From positions 124,001-188,000 of the forward strand of contig NZ_JARZAJ010000008.1 of NCBI RefSeq assembly GCF_029892105.1: a DNA stretch of 64,000 bases. The letters are read 5' to 3'. The notes beneath the pieces are model-generated. The model was not told the origin of the DNA, searched no databases, and saw only the letters and a program-made list of their open reading frames with translations. The translations under genes and the position numbers were made by a program. Each line of letters starts with the position of its first letter. Position 1 is the stretch's first letter. Source of the stretch: Kitasatospora sp. GP82. GTDB taxonomy: Bacteria; Actinomycetota; Actinomycetes; Streptomycetales; Streptomycetaceae. Below are positions 25,552 to 33,792 of this stretch, piece by piece.

Positions 25552-26687
25552 CGGGCCGCCCTACGGCCGGCACAGCGGAGGGTGCAGTGGCAACGGCGGT
25601 AGCGGTCAAGCCGCTTGCGGTGGTCGGGGCCGGGGTGGTCTCGGCGGCCGGGTACGGTCTGGCGCCGCTGGGCGAGCTGCTGCGCGGCGGGGCCGTCGAC
25701 GCGGTCGCTCCCGAGGCCGGGGACTATCCGCCGCGGGCGGTCAGGACGGTTGCGGACTTCAGGGTCGCCGACCACCTGGGCAAGAAGGGCACCCGGTACC
25801 TGGACCGCCTCACCTCCTTCGGACTGGTCGCCTGCAAGCAGGTGTTGGAGGAGACCGGCGCGCCGCAGACGGACGAGGAGCGGGCCAGGACGGGCGTGGT
25901 CATGGCCACCAACACCGGCAGTGTGTCCAGCCACAGCGCGCTGCTGCACGACACACTGGCGCAGGAGAAGCCGTACCAGCTCAACCCGGCGCAGTTCCCC
26001 AACACGGTGATGAACTGCGCCGCCGGGCAGGTGGCCATCCGCAACGGGCTCAAGGGCCTCAACGCGACCGTGGCGGGCGGCCAGAGCGCCGGGCTCTTCG
26101 CCTTCCGGCACGCCAGGATCGCCATGACCCTCGGCCGTGCCGACCGCCTGCTGGTCGGCGGCGTCGAGGAGTTGAGCGGACCTGCGGCCTGGGCCTGGCA
26201 CCGTACCGGTGTGCTCGCCGAGCGGGCTGCGCTCGGCGAGGGCTGCGCGGTCTTCGTGGTCGAGGAGCCGGGCGAACGTGCGCCGCTGGCTCTGCTGCTG
26301 GGCTGCGAGGTCGCCTACTTCGGTCCGTCCGCCGAACCGTCCGGCCGCCGGCACGGGCTGGCCGGTGGGCTGGCGCTGGTGATCGAGCGGGCGCTGGAGC
26401 GCAGCGGGGTACGGCCCGAGGAGGTGGACACCGTCTCACTCGGCGCCACCCAGCACATCGGCCTGAACCGGCTGGAGGAGCGCGGGGTGCGCAGCGCCCT
26501 CGGCGGCCTCCCTGCGCCGGTGCGGGTCGGTGAGGTGCTCGGCGAGACGTACAGCGCCTCCGGAGCACTGCAGTTGGCGGCGCTGCTGGCGCTCTGGGCG
26601 CAGGAGCCGGCCGGACCCCGTACCGGTCTGGTCACCTCGATCGGGCACGACGGAAACGTCGGAGCCCTGGTGGTACGGCGGCCTTGA
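25548..26687 (+). CDS. Chain-length factor (KS-beta)
   Basis: A 379-residue KS-fold partner. Aligning TVAGGQSAG with the KS-alpha TIPTACSAS places Q179 where the active Cys should be, the classical CLF replacement. The two catalytic His are also gone: LGATQHIG replaces the HGT motif and LGETYSASG replaces LGHT. It is therefore not a condensing enzyme itself but should shape the cavity and set chain length with KS-alpha. The first 20 residues are an Ala/Thr-rich extension. Start ATG overlaps the KS-alpha stop by four bases. Chain length cannot be deduced from sequence alone. Confidence 0.9.
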   Translation: MTGRPTAGTAEGAVATAVAVKPLAVVGAGVVSAAGYGLAPLGELLRGGAVDAVAPEAGDYPPRAVRTVADFRVADHLGKKGTRYLDRLTSFGLVACKQVLEETGAPQTDEERARTGVVMATNTGSVSSHSALLHDTLAQEKPYQLNPAQFPNTVMNCAAGQVAIRNGLKGLNATVAGGQSAGLFAFRHARIAMTLGRADRLLVGGVEELSGPAAWAWHRTGVLAERAALGEGCAVFVVEEPGERAPLALLLGCEVAYFGPSAEPSGRRHGLAGGLALVIERALERSGVRPEEVDTVSLGATQHIGLNRLEERGVRSALGGLPAPVRVGEVLGETYSASGALQLAALLALWAQEPAGPRTGLVTSIGHDGNVGALVVRRP

Positions 26688-26818
26688 GCCGAACTTCCCC
26701 GAGTGGTGAGGGGCCGGCCGTGAGCGGCGGCGTCCCGGGAGTCCCCTTCCCGTGGGCGCCGCTGCTGTTCTGCGGACGCGGGTGCCCCGGACGAGTGCAT
26801 CGGAACGGATGGTGAGTG

Positions 26819-27268
26819 ATGGCTGTGAGTGCGTCGTACGTCGGCCGACGGTATCCGAGGACGGAGCCGTACGAGGTCGGCCGGGAGAAGATCTGGGAGT
26901 TCGCGCGGGCGATCGGCGAGCCGCACCCGGTGTACCGGGACGCGGCGGCAGCGGCGGAATCGGGCCACCCGGAGGTGATCGCACCGCCGACCTTCGCCAT
27001 CGTGCTGTCCATGCACGCGGAGGAACAGGTCACCCTGGACCCGGAGTTCGGCTTCGACTTCAGCCGGGTGATCCACCGGGACCAGCGCTTCGAGTACTCC
27101 CGGCCGGTTCGGGCCGGCGACCGGTTGACGGTGGCCGTCGAGGTTGCGGCGGTGGCCTCCGTGGACGGCAACGACGTGGTGACCCTGCGCGCCGAGATCC
27201 GCGACGCGCGGCAGGAGCATGTGTGCACGACGACGTCGACTCTGGTGTCACGGGCGGTGGTCGTGTGA
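26819..27268 (+). CDS. MaoC-like dehydratase subunit (HadA type)
   Basis: Hot-dog fold protein of 149 residues resembling the non-catalytic HadA/HadC subunit of mycobacterial beta-hydroxyacyl-ACP dehydratase, with YEVGREKIWEFARAIGE near 20 and PPTFAIVLSMHAEEQ near 60. These subunits bind the acyl chain and lack the catalytic Asp-His. It overlaps the next gene by four bases (GTGA), the partner MaoC subunit. ATG at 26819 is chosen over the GTG at 26816; the ribosome site is weak. A 131-base gap separates it from the CLF gene. Confidence 0.87.
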   Translation: MAVSASYVGRRYPRTEPYEVGREKIWEFARAIGEPHPVYRDAAAAAESGHPEVIAPPTFAIVLSMHAEEQVTLDPEFGFDFSRVIHRDQRFEYSRPVRAGDRLTVAVEVAAVASVDGNDVVTLRAEIRDARQEHVCTTTSTLVSRAVVV

Positions 27269-27681
27269 ACGGGAAGGCTTCTGTCGCGGTCGGTACCCCG
27301 CTGCCGCCGCTCTCCTTCCGGCTGACCCGGGCCGGTCTGGTCCGCTACGCCGGGGCTTCGGGGGACTTCAACCCGATCCACCACAGTGACCGGGTGGCCG
27401 CCGGGGTCGGGCTGCCCGGGGTGATCGCGCACGGGATGCTGACCATGGGTGCCTCGCTGCGTGCGGTCAACGAGTGGACGGGGAACCCCGGTTCGGTGCT
27501 CGACTACAGCACCAGGTTCACCCGTCCCGTGGTGGTGCCGGACAGCGACGAGGGTGTGGAGCTGACGGTCGACGGCTCGGTGGTCGCCGTACTGGACGAG
27601 GCCCGGGTGCGGTTGGAGCTGACGGTCCGCTGCGGTGGCGAGAAGGTGCTGGCGAGGACCAGGGTGGTCGTCCGCGTCTGA
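27265..27681 (+). CDS. MaoC-like dehydratase subunit (HadB type, catalytic)
   Basis: Hot-dog dehydratase of 138 residues. The hydratase-2 motif is complete: YAGASGDFNPIHHSD with D34 and H39, then PGVIAHGMLTMG. It should remove water from beta-hydroxyacyl-ACP together with the HadA-type partner encoded directly upstream (four-base overlap). Repeated ketoreduction and dehydration without enoyl reduction would give a conjugated polyene; no enoyl reductase gene is seen in the cluster. Its stop is followed by a 22-bp terminator hairpin shared with the convergent SMP-30 gene. Confidence 0.9.
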   Translation: MNGKASVAVGTPLPPLSFRLTRAGLVRYAGASGDFNPIHHSDRVAAGVGLPGVIAHGMLTMGASLRAVNEWTGNPGSVLDYSTRFTRPVVVPDSDEGVELTVDGSVVAVLDEARVRLELTVRCGGEKVLARTRVVVRV

Positions 27682-27696
27682 GTGGACGTTCTCCGC

Positions 27697-27744
27697 GGAC
27701 AGCAACCGTGCAATGCCCTCAAGGGCATTGCACGGTTGCTGTCC
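27697..27744. terminator. Perfect 22-bp hairpin, bidirectional
   Basis: Arms 27697-27718 and 27723-27744 are exact inverse complements around TCAA. It lies between the convergent HadB-type gene (plus) and SMP-30-like gene (minus) and should end both transcripts. Confidence 0.85.
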
Positions 27745-27762
27745 GTCTGCGGGGGGCAGCGG

Positions 27763-28830
27763 TCAGAGCCTGCGCAGGGTGAAGGTCGGCGTCGGGCCGT
27801 GACCGGTCTGAAGGTCGGGGATGTGCCCGCTCAGCACGTAGGTGCCGAACGGGGTGGCGGCCGCGGCCGTCGGTCCCTCGACCGGCCACGGGTCCGTCGA
27901 GCGGACCGGTCGGGCGCTGCGCCAGCCGTCGTGGGAGCGGAGCACCGTGACCGCGTCGGCTCCGTTCGGGATGCCCGAGATCCGGCCGTTGGCGTTGCGG
28001 GTCACCACCAGGCTGCCGTCCGGCCGCAGGGTGAGGCCGTCGGCGCCGACGAGCGGCTTCGGCAGCGCGACCTCGGTCAGCTTCGGGGTGCCCCTGGTGG
28101 TCACCCGGAACAGGCGGCCGCTCTCGTAGTGGCCCACCACCAGGTAGCCGCCGTGGTGCCAGACGATGCCGTTGTCGCCGACCACCCTGGGGGTGAGGCG
28201 CGGATCGGTGATCAGCGGCGCGGCATGGCCGTCCGGGTCGATCCTGACGATGGTCGCGGAGCCCGAGTTGGTGACGTAGACGTTCCCGGAGTCGTCCACC
28301 GCGAGATCGTTGGCGAAGCTGACCGGCTCGCCCTCGAACAGCGGTGTGCGGCGCAGCAGCCGACCGGTGGCGAGGTCGTACTCGGCGACCCCCGAGGTGG
28401 GTGGCTGCTCGACCGGCGTGGCCTGGCGGATCCAGAAGTCGGTGTAGGCGACCAGGATCCGGCCCCTGGGCACGTCCACCTTGACGCCAAGTGTCGAGAC
28501 CATGCCGAAGGCGGGGGCGAGTTCCTTGACGGTGCCGTCCGGTGCGACGGTGGAGAGCGTCCCGTAGCGGACCGAGCCGACCACGAAGGCCCGCCGGGTC
28601 GGATCCCAGGCGACGCTCTCCGGGTAGAGGTCGGCGCCGCGCGCGGTGATCGTCGAGCCGGGCAGCCGCCAGTGCCCGGCCGCCGCGGTCGATCCGGGGG
28701 CGGCGGTCGGTGCGGCGAACGCGGGTACGGCGGAGGTCAGCGCGAGGACGGCGGCGGTCGCGACCACGGCGGCCGAGAGTCCGAGCGCCGGCCGACCGCT
28801 CGCGGCCGCTCCGGATGGGGTGCGAGGCAC
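27763..28830 (-). CDS. Secreted SMP-30/gluconolactonase-like beta-propeller protein
   Basis: A 355-residue exported protein. A signal peptide covers about residues 1-40 (hydrophobic ALGLSAAVVATAAVLALTSA, cut near AFAAP). The rest is a six-bladed propeller of the SMP-30/LRE type, with blade sequences such as FANDLAVDDSGNVYVTNSG and VGADGLTLRPDGSLVVTRN. Members are lactonases or lyase-like enzymes that need a bound metal. GTG at 28830 follows AGAGGAG. It is the last gene of the minus-strand group behind the exporter, so it may act on the exported product or on the lactone-like signal; this is inference. Confidence 0.82.
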   Translation of the reverse strand: MPRTPSGAAASGRPALGLSAAVVATAAVLALTSAVPAFAAPTAAPGSTAAAGHWRLPGSTITARGADLYPESVAWDPTRRAFVVGSVRYGTLSTVAPDGTVKELAPAFGMVSTLGVKVDVPRGRILVAYTDFWIRQATPVEQPPTSGVAEYDLATGRLLRRTPLFEGEPVSFANDLAVDDSGNVYVTNSGSATIVRIDPDGHAAPLITDPRLTPRVVGDNGIVWHHGGYLVVGHYESGRLFRVTTRGTPKLTEVALPKPLVGADGLTLRPDGSLVVTRNANGRISGIPNGADAVTVLRSHDGWRSARPVRSTDPWPVEGPTAAAATPFGTYVLSGHIPDLQTGHGPTPTFTLRRL

Positions 28831-28933
28831 GGTGAACTCCTCTGAAGTGAAGGGATGTTCGGGAACGGGTGGCAGGGCCGCCGGGGTCGCCCCGGCGGCC
28901 CACAGGCCCTGTGGGGGAGAGGTGGGTCTGGTG

Positions 28934-30370
28934 TCAGTCCACCAGGGCCGGCTGCGGCTCGGCCGCGATCGGCTGCCCGGTGGCGGGCTGTGGCCTGCGG
29001 ATGAACAGGGCGCCGAGTGCACCGACCACCACGACCGCCACCCCGAGCCAGATGGCCTGTTGCAGACCGTGGACGAACGCCTGGCCGGCGTTGCCGCCCC
29101 TGCCTGTCTCGGAGTCGACGCCGTGGGTGAAGACGGTGGTCAGCACGGCGATGCCGAGCGCGCCGCCGAACTCGCGGATGGTGTTGTTCACGCCGGACGC
29201 CTTGTTGTGCTCGTGCTCGGCCACGCTGCTGATCACGGTGGCGGGGTTGGCCGCGAAGACCAGGCCCATTCCCACCCCGGCCAGCACCAGGGCGGGCACC
29301 AGCGCGCCGTACGAGATGTCGGGCTTGGCGATCACGGCGATCCAGCCGAGCGCCAGCGCCTGGAGGGCGGAGCCGGCGGCCTGCAGGATGCCGCCGCCGA
29401 CCCGGTCCACCAGCATGCTCGCGATCGGAACGACGACCATCGGCGCCGCGGTCCACGGCAGGGTGCGCAGACCGGCGGCGAACGGGGAGTAGCCCATCGG
29501 GCCCTGCATGAACTGGGCCAGGAAGAAGATCGAGCCGAACACCCCGAAGTACATGGTGAGCGAGACGGCGTTGCTCAGCATGAACGAGCGGATCCGGTAC
29601 ATCGTCAGCGGAACCAGCGGCTGGGGGGAGCGCCGCTCGTACGCGATGAAGGCGATCAGCAGGACGACGGCGCCGCCGAGGCCGGCGACCGTACGGGTGG
29701 CGCCCCAACCCTGGTCGGCGGCTCCGACGATGCCCCAGACCGCGCCGACCACCGAGCCGGTGATCAGGGCGATGCCGACAAGGTCGAGGGAGCGGTCGCG
29801 GCCCCTGCTCTCCTGGATCGCCCAGAGCGCCAGCGGTACGGCGATCAGGCCGACCGGGACGTTGATCCAGAAGATCCAGTGCCAGTCCAGGCCCTCGGTG
29901 ACCAGACCGCCGGCCAGCGGACCGACCGCGATACCGAGGCCGTTGACGCCGCCCCAGACGCCGACCGCCAGTGCCCGCCGCGCCGCCGGGACGGCGGCCA
30001 CGGCCAGCGTCAGCGAGACCGGGAGGATCATCGCGGCCCCGGCACCCTGCACCACCCGGGCGGCGACCAGTTGGCCGACCGAACCGGACAGACCGCAGGC
30101 GGCCGAGCCGAGGGTGAACAGCACGATGCCCCAGTTGAAGACCCGGCGGCGGCCGAAGCGGTCACCGAGGGCGGCACCGGCAAGCAGCAGCCCGGCGAAG
30201 GCCAGGACATAGCCGTTCACCACCCACTGGAGTTCGGACTGCCGGACCTGGAAGTCCTTGCTCATGTCCACCAGGGCGTTGGTCACAACCAGGTTGTCGA
30301 GGGACACCATGAACATCGGGACGGACGTCGCCACCAGGGCCCACAGCGCCCCCGGTCGGTTGCTCGCCAT
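28934..30370 (-). CDS. MFS drug exporter, DHA2 (EmrB/QacA) family
   Basis: Membrane transporter of 478 residues with about 14 hydrophobic helices. Motif A (GALWALVATSVPMFMVSLDN at the start, and LGDRFGRRRVF near 65-75) and motif C-like GGVNGLGIAVGPLAGG near 140-155 are present. The family pumps hydrophobic compounds out by proton antiport. Its position between the AfsA/KR operon and the SMP-30 gene makes it the likely self-resistance or export pump for the polyketide. ATG at 30370 has AGGAGAG directly upstream. The 206 bases before it carry CTATC motifs shared with other cluster promoters. Confidence 0.9.
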   Translation of the reverse strand: MASNRPGALWALVATSVPMFMVSLDNLVVTNALVDMSKDFQVRQSELQWVVNGYVLAFAGLLLAGAALGDRFGRRRVFNWGIVLFTLGSAACGLSGSVGQLVAARVVQGAGAAMILPVSLTLAVAAVPAARRALAVGVWGGVNGLGIAVGPLAGGLVTEGLDWHWIFWINVPVGLIAVPLALWAIQESRGRDRSLDLVGIALITGSVVGAVWGIVGAADQGWGATRTVAGLGGAVVLLIAFIAYERRSPQPLVPLTMYRIRSFMLSNAVSLTMYFGVFGSIFFLAQFMQGPMGYSPFAAGLRTLPWTAAPMVVVPIASMLVDRVGGGILQAAGSALQALALGWIAVIAKPDISYGALVPALVLAGVGMGLVFAANPATVISSVAEHEHNKASGVNNTIREFGGALGIAVLTTVFTHGVDSETGRGGNAGQAFVHGLQQAIWLGVAVVVVGALGALFIRRPQPATGQPIAAEPQPALVD

Positions 30371-30433
30371 CTCTCCTGCTCTCCTTTGTCGGCCCAGCAA
30401 AGCGGGTACCGAAGCGGCCACCAGGACTCTCCG

Positions 30434-30461
30434 CTATCGGGTACCGGATACTACTGCTATC
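30434..30461. promoter_or_regulatory. CTATC/GGATA motif cluster upstream of the exporter
   Basis: CTATC at 30434-30438, GGATA at 30446-30450 and CTATC at 30457-30461. The first two form an imperfect 16-base palindrome (TATCGGGTACCGGATA). Related CTATCC/GGATAG words occur at 21098, 33718, 35271-35281, 36381 and 36412. Possible shared operator; untested. Confidence 0.35.
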
Positions 30462-30576
30462 TAAATTGGGTGGACAAGCGGAGGACGCCGGAGGGTGATC
30501 GGTCGGGTCGGCGGCGGCGCGTACCGCCGACCCGACCGGCTCGGGCGCCGCTTGTGCGGCCGGGGGTGGGTGCCGC

Positions 30577-31017
30577 CTAGGCGGCCGGGGCGGCGGTGGG
30601 CGGCAGCTGGATCTCGAACGCGCCGAGCTGGGCGAGCAGGAAGAGGTCCTGCCGGCAGGCCCAGTGCTCCACGACCAGGCCGTTCTCGACCCGGTAGATG
30701 TGGATGTGCTCGATGTTGACCTGGCGTCCGGTGGCCTCCACGCCCAGGAAGTTGCCGACGTGCTTGCCGGTGAACCGGACCCGGATCACCGCCTTGTCGC
30801 CGTCCGCGAAGCTGTCCAGGTGCTCCCAGTTGGCCCCCTCGAAGACGCTGTTCATCCAGCGTGCGGTGCCCAGGTAGCCGCCGGGGCCGCCGGGGGTTCC
30901 GGGCGGGGCCTCGTAGTCGACGAACTCCGGGGCGACCAGCTTGTACGCGACCTCCTCGTCCAGGTCGTTGAAGATCCGCCCCATCTCGTGGGCGATCTCA
31001 AGGACGCTCTCGGGCAT
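30577..31017 (-). CDS. SnoaL-like (NTF2-fold) polyketide-associated protein
   Basis: A 146-residue protein of the SnoaL/ester-cyclase group, shown by EIAHEMGRIFNDLDEE, the TGRQVNIEHIHIYRVENG segment and the EHWACRQDLFLLAQLG end with the usual EHW. Relatives include aldol cyclases (SnoaL) and many proteins of unproven role. In a non-aromatic system it may act on chain release, isomerisation or ring closure rather than aromatic cyclisation. AGGAGGAG precedes the ATG. It follows the ketoreductase by 47 bases in the afsA-HAD-KR-SnoaL operon. Confidence 0.85.
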   Translation of the reverse strand: MPESVLEIAHEMGRIFNDLDEEVAYKLVAPEFVDYEAPPGTPGGPGGYLGTARWMNSVFEGANWEHLDSFADGDKAVIRVRFTGKHVGNFLGVEATGRQVNIEHIHIYRVENGLVVEHWACRQDLFLLAQLGAFEIQLPPTAAPAA

Positions 31018-31064
31018 GTCGCTCCTCCTCTTCTCCGTTGACTTGCTGCTGAATTGACCTGTCG

Positions 31065-31769
31065 TCACTGGCCGACCCCGGCGCCGCCGGTGACCGGGAT
31101 CGCCCCGGCGGTGATGTAGGCGGCCTCCTCGCTGGCAAGGAAGCGGACCACGGCGGCCACCTCCTCGGGCGTCCCCGTACGGCCCAGCGCGGTCTGGCCG
31201 ATTACGTACGAGCGCCGGGCGTCGGTGACCTCCCTGACCATGTCGGTCTCGATCAGGCCGGGGGTGACCACGTTGACGGTGATCCGGCGCCTTCCCACCT
31301 CGCGGGCGAGCGACCGGGCGAATCCGATCAACGCGGCCTTGGACGCCGCGTAGTTGGTCTGGCCCGGAGCTCCGGTGAAGCCGCTCATCGAGGAGACGAA
31401 GACCATCCGTCCCCACCGGGCCTTGACCATGTCGGTGGTGACCTCCTTGGCGACGTTGACCGCGCCGATCAGGTTGGTCTCGATCACCGCCCGGAAGTCC
31501 TCGTCCGCCATGGCCACCAGCAGCTGGTCCCTGGTGATACCGGCGTTGGACACCAGCACCTCCACCGGCCCCTGCTGGACCCGGACTTCCTCGACCGCCG
31601 CCCGGACGGCCGCCGCGTCCGTCACGTCGCAGCGCACCCCGAACAGGCCCTCGGGAGGCTCTCCCGAGCGGTAGGTGACGGCGACCTTGTCGCCCTGTGC
31701 GGCGAAGGCGCGGGCCACGGCCAGGCCGATACCCCGGTTCCCGCCGGTGATCAGTACGGAACGGCTCAA
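31065..31769 (-). CDS. FabG-type 3-oxoacyl-ACP reductase (PKS ketoreductase)
   Basis: Short-chain dehydrogenase of 234 residues: NADP motif TGGNRGIG at 8-15, NAG at 75-77, catalytic S127, Y140 and K144 in the order SSMSG...NYAASK. It closely follows actinobacterial FabG/MabA (RSGEPPEGLFGVRCDVTD), so it should reduce beta-ketoacyl-ACP. It is the only ketoreductase candidate in the cluster. It starts with TTG at 31769 behind GAGAGGAACAG. Because it lies in the operon with AfsA and a HAD phosphatase, a second role as butanolide reductase cannot be excluded. Confidence 0.92.
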   Translation of the reverse strand: MSRSVLITGGNRGIGLAVARAFAAQGDKVAVTYRSGEPPEGLFGVRCDVTDAAAVRAAVEEVRVQQGPVEVLVSNAGITRDQLLVAMADEDFRAVIETNLIGAVNVAKEVTTDMVKARWGRMVFVSSMSGFTGAPGQTNYAASKAALIGFARSLAREVGRRRITVNVVTPGLIETDMVREVTDARRSYVIGQTALGRTGTPEEVAAVVRFLASEEAAYITAGAIPVTGGAGVGQ

Positions 31770-31817
31770 CTCTGTTCCTCTCCAAGCGATGGCGGCCCTC
31801 CGCCGGGTAGGTGCGGT

Positions 31818-32471
31818 TCAGCCCGCGAGGAGCTTCTCCAGCTCGTCCCCGGCAGCCGCCGCATCGGTGAACTGCACGGCCTGCCAACCGGCTTCACGCG
31901 CGCCGGCGATGTTGTGCGCCAGATCGTCGATGAGCACGCAGCGCTCGGCGGGTACCCCGGCCCGCGCGGCGGCCAGCTCGAACATCCCGGCGGACGGCTT
32001 GCGGTGGCCGACCTCGAAGGAGAGCAGCACCGCGTCGAAGTGCTCGTCCGGATCAACCATCCGCCGCCAGTGCGCGTCCCAGGCGGGCGGCATGTTGGAC
32101 AGCATTCCGACGAAGGTCCCGGCGGCACGCAGCCCGTCCAGCCGGTCCAGCCACTCGTGGTTGGTCTCCCGGCCGTCGAACCAGATGTCGGCCAGCGTGG
32201 TGAGCTCGGCGGTGTAGCCGTGCTCGGCGGCGAGCACCTCGCCGATCTCCCGCAGCCACTCGGCCTCGCTGACCAGCGGAGTGTCGATCGGGAGCATGAA
32301 GTCCTCGGTCCCGTACCGGGCGGTGACCTTGCCGAGGGCTGCCATCAAGGCTTCCGGATCGAGCTTCATGGTGGTGCAGAACTTGCCGAAGGTGTGGCCC
32401 AGCGGCGGGGTCAGCACGCCGCCGAAGTCGGTCCAGACGGCATGGGCCGTAGAAGAAACCTGGCTGCTCAC
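31818..32471 (-). CDS. HAD-superfamily hydrolase (likely signal-pathway phosphatase)
   Basis: A 217-residue HAD protein with nucleophile Asp in WTDFGGVLTP (D15), motif II SNMP near 122, Lys in GHRKPS near 155 and motif IV LIDDLAHN near 177. The second acidic residue of the usual DxD is Gly, as in YihX-like phosphatases with DLGNV. It starts with GTG 10 bases after the AfsA-like stop, preceded by GAGGAGG, so the two are coupled. AfsA-type condensation gives a phosphorylated butenolide, and methylenomycin furan clusters pair the AfsA homologue MmfL with the HAD phosphatase MmfP; by analogy this is the dephosphorylating step. Confidence 0.85.
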   Translation of the reverse strand: MSSQVSSTAHAVWTDFGGVLTPPLGHTFGKFCTTMKLDPEALMAALGKVTARYGTEDFMLPIDTPLVSEAEWLREIGEVLAAEHGYTAELTTLADIWFDGRETNHEWLDRLDGLRAAGTFVGMLSNMPPAWDAHWRRMVDPDEHFDAVLLSFEVGHRKPSAGMFELAAARAGVPAERCVLIDDLAHNIAGAREAGWQAVQFTDAAAAGDELEKLLAG

Positions 32472-32481
32472 GGCCGCCTCC

Positions 32482-33531
32482 TCACTGGGTGTCGGGCAGG
32501 GACATGGGTTCGCCGCCGGGGCCCTGGACGAGCCGGGCGGAGTCGAGCAGGGTGATGGTCACCGAGGCGATCGGCTCTTCGGCCTGGCTGAAGCCGACGG
32601 CGAAGTCCCGGCGCCCGGTGCCCGAGGGCGGGCCGCCGCAAGGGAGCCGCACCGAGGCGGTCACCGGGGTGTCCAGCTCGGCGAAGCGGCCGAACGAGGC
32701 GTCCAGGCGGACGACCTGGGTCTCGCGAACCGCCGCCGGACCCGTGGACTCGCCGAACGCGAGCAGTGCCAGCTGTCGGGCGGCCTCCACCAGCACGGCG
32801 GCCGGCAGGTGGTCGTAGTCGTGGTCGAAGAGCGAGCGGTTGCCGAACCTCGGGGTGACCAGGGCGTGCAGCACGCCGCCCGCCACCCGGGGCCGGGCCA
32901 GCACCACATTCAGCGGGTTGGCCCGGCCGACCGCCTCGGCCGCGACCTGGCCCTGCGGGGCGAGGTCGGGATAGTCCGAGGTGTACGGCGCGGGGGTGCC
33001 GCGCTGGGAGTGGCGCAGTATCTCGTGCTCGTGCTGGTTGACGAAGAGCACGTCCATCGCATGCTCGCCCACCCGGGTGTCGTCGATGAAGAACTGCTGC
33101 TCCACCCGGCCACGCCGGACCCGACCGGTGCGCGAGCGCTTGCCCGAGTACTCGGTGTCGATCCGCAGTTCGGCCGGGACGCGTCCGATCAGCAGGGCCG
33201 CAGGCTCGTCCAGCGCAAGGGTGAAGTTGTCGACGATCATCGCCGTACCGGGCCTCAGTCCCATGTGCGCATGCGAGCCGGCGATCCCGGCCTGCCGGCC
33301 GGCCTCCAGCAGCAGCAGCGGGTCGAAGAGCGCGGGACGCGCCAGGTGATCGCTGAAGTACCCGTGGTTGAGCGGAAGTTGCGCTCCGGACCGGACGGTC
33401 GACTCACCCAGCTGCTGGACGTCGGTGACGAACACCTCCGACACTGCCGTGCGGTGCACCAGGGCGCGCTCGACCGTACGGCCGAAGCTGAGCCCGGTGG
33501 GCTGGACAACAGGTTCGAGCTCTGTGGGCAT
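32482..33531 (-). CDS. AfsA-like signal synthase (A-factor/furan type)
   Basis: A 349-residue protein with two AfsA hot-dog repeats. The first includes LNHGYFSDHLARPALFDPLLLLEAGRQA-type sequence near residues 50-85, and the second LPAAVLVEAARQLALLAF near 235-255. AfsA proteins join a beta-ketoacyl group to dihydroxyacetone phosphate to make gamma-butyrolactone, butenolide or furan signals. ATG at 33531 has GGAGGGAG about ten bases upstream. It leads the operon afsA-HAD-KR-SnoaL and diverges from a MerR-like regulator. No TetR-type butyrolactone receptor lies beside it, which is unusual. Confidence 0.9.
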   Translation of the reverse strand: MPTELEPVVQPTGLSFGRTVERALVHRTAVSEVFVTDVQQLGESTVRSGAQLPLNHGYFSDHLARPALFDPLLLLEAGRQAGIAGSHAHMGLRPGTAMIVDNFTLALDEPAALLIGRVPAELRIDTEYSGKRSRTGRVRRGRVEQQFFIDDTRVGEHAMDVLFVNQHEHEILRHSQRGTPAPYTSDYPDLAPQGQVAAEAVGRANPLNVVLARPRVAGGVLHALVTPRFGNRSLFDHDYDHLPAAVLVEAARQLALLAFGESTGPAAVRETQVVRLDASFGRFAELDTPVTASVRLPCGGPPSGTGRRDFAVGFSQAEEPIASVTITLLDSARLVQGPGGEPMSLPDTQ

Positions 33532-33717
33532 GGGTTGCTGCTCCCTCCGGGAGTGGGCCCCTTCGCTACGGACTCCACCTTGGCCGAAGGGGGTCAACCC
33601 GCTGTCCAAGCCGGATCAAAGCAGTCGCACCGGCCCGGGACGTGCAGCGGCGCCCACCTCGGGGTCCGGTGGGCGCCGGTGCAGACGGCTGGAGCGGGCG
33701 CAGTATGGAGACATATG

Positions 33718-33731
33718 CTATCCATAATGGC
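33718..33731. promoter_or_regulatory. CTATCC motif in the afsA/merR divergent promoter
   Basis: CTATCCATAATGG at 33718-33730 in the 261-base region between the two start codons (33532-33792). A similar string, CTATCCACATGATGG, is at 36412-36426. Possible operator. Confidence 0.35.
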
Positions 33732-33792
33732 CTGGCCTGTAGCGGGTGTACCGGCAGGCGGGTGGAGCGGGACAGTCCGGACAGGAGAGACG

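Noticed and set aside
25548..26687. Reading the second KS as an active condensing enzyme because of the Cys in MNCAAG
   Set aside because: That Cys lies about 22 residues before the active-site position, which is occupied by Gln; both catalytic His are also replaced.
28646..30580. 644-residue plus-strand open frame over the exporter gene
   Set aside because: Antisense shadow of the MFS gene; His/Asp/Gln-rich without a domain.
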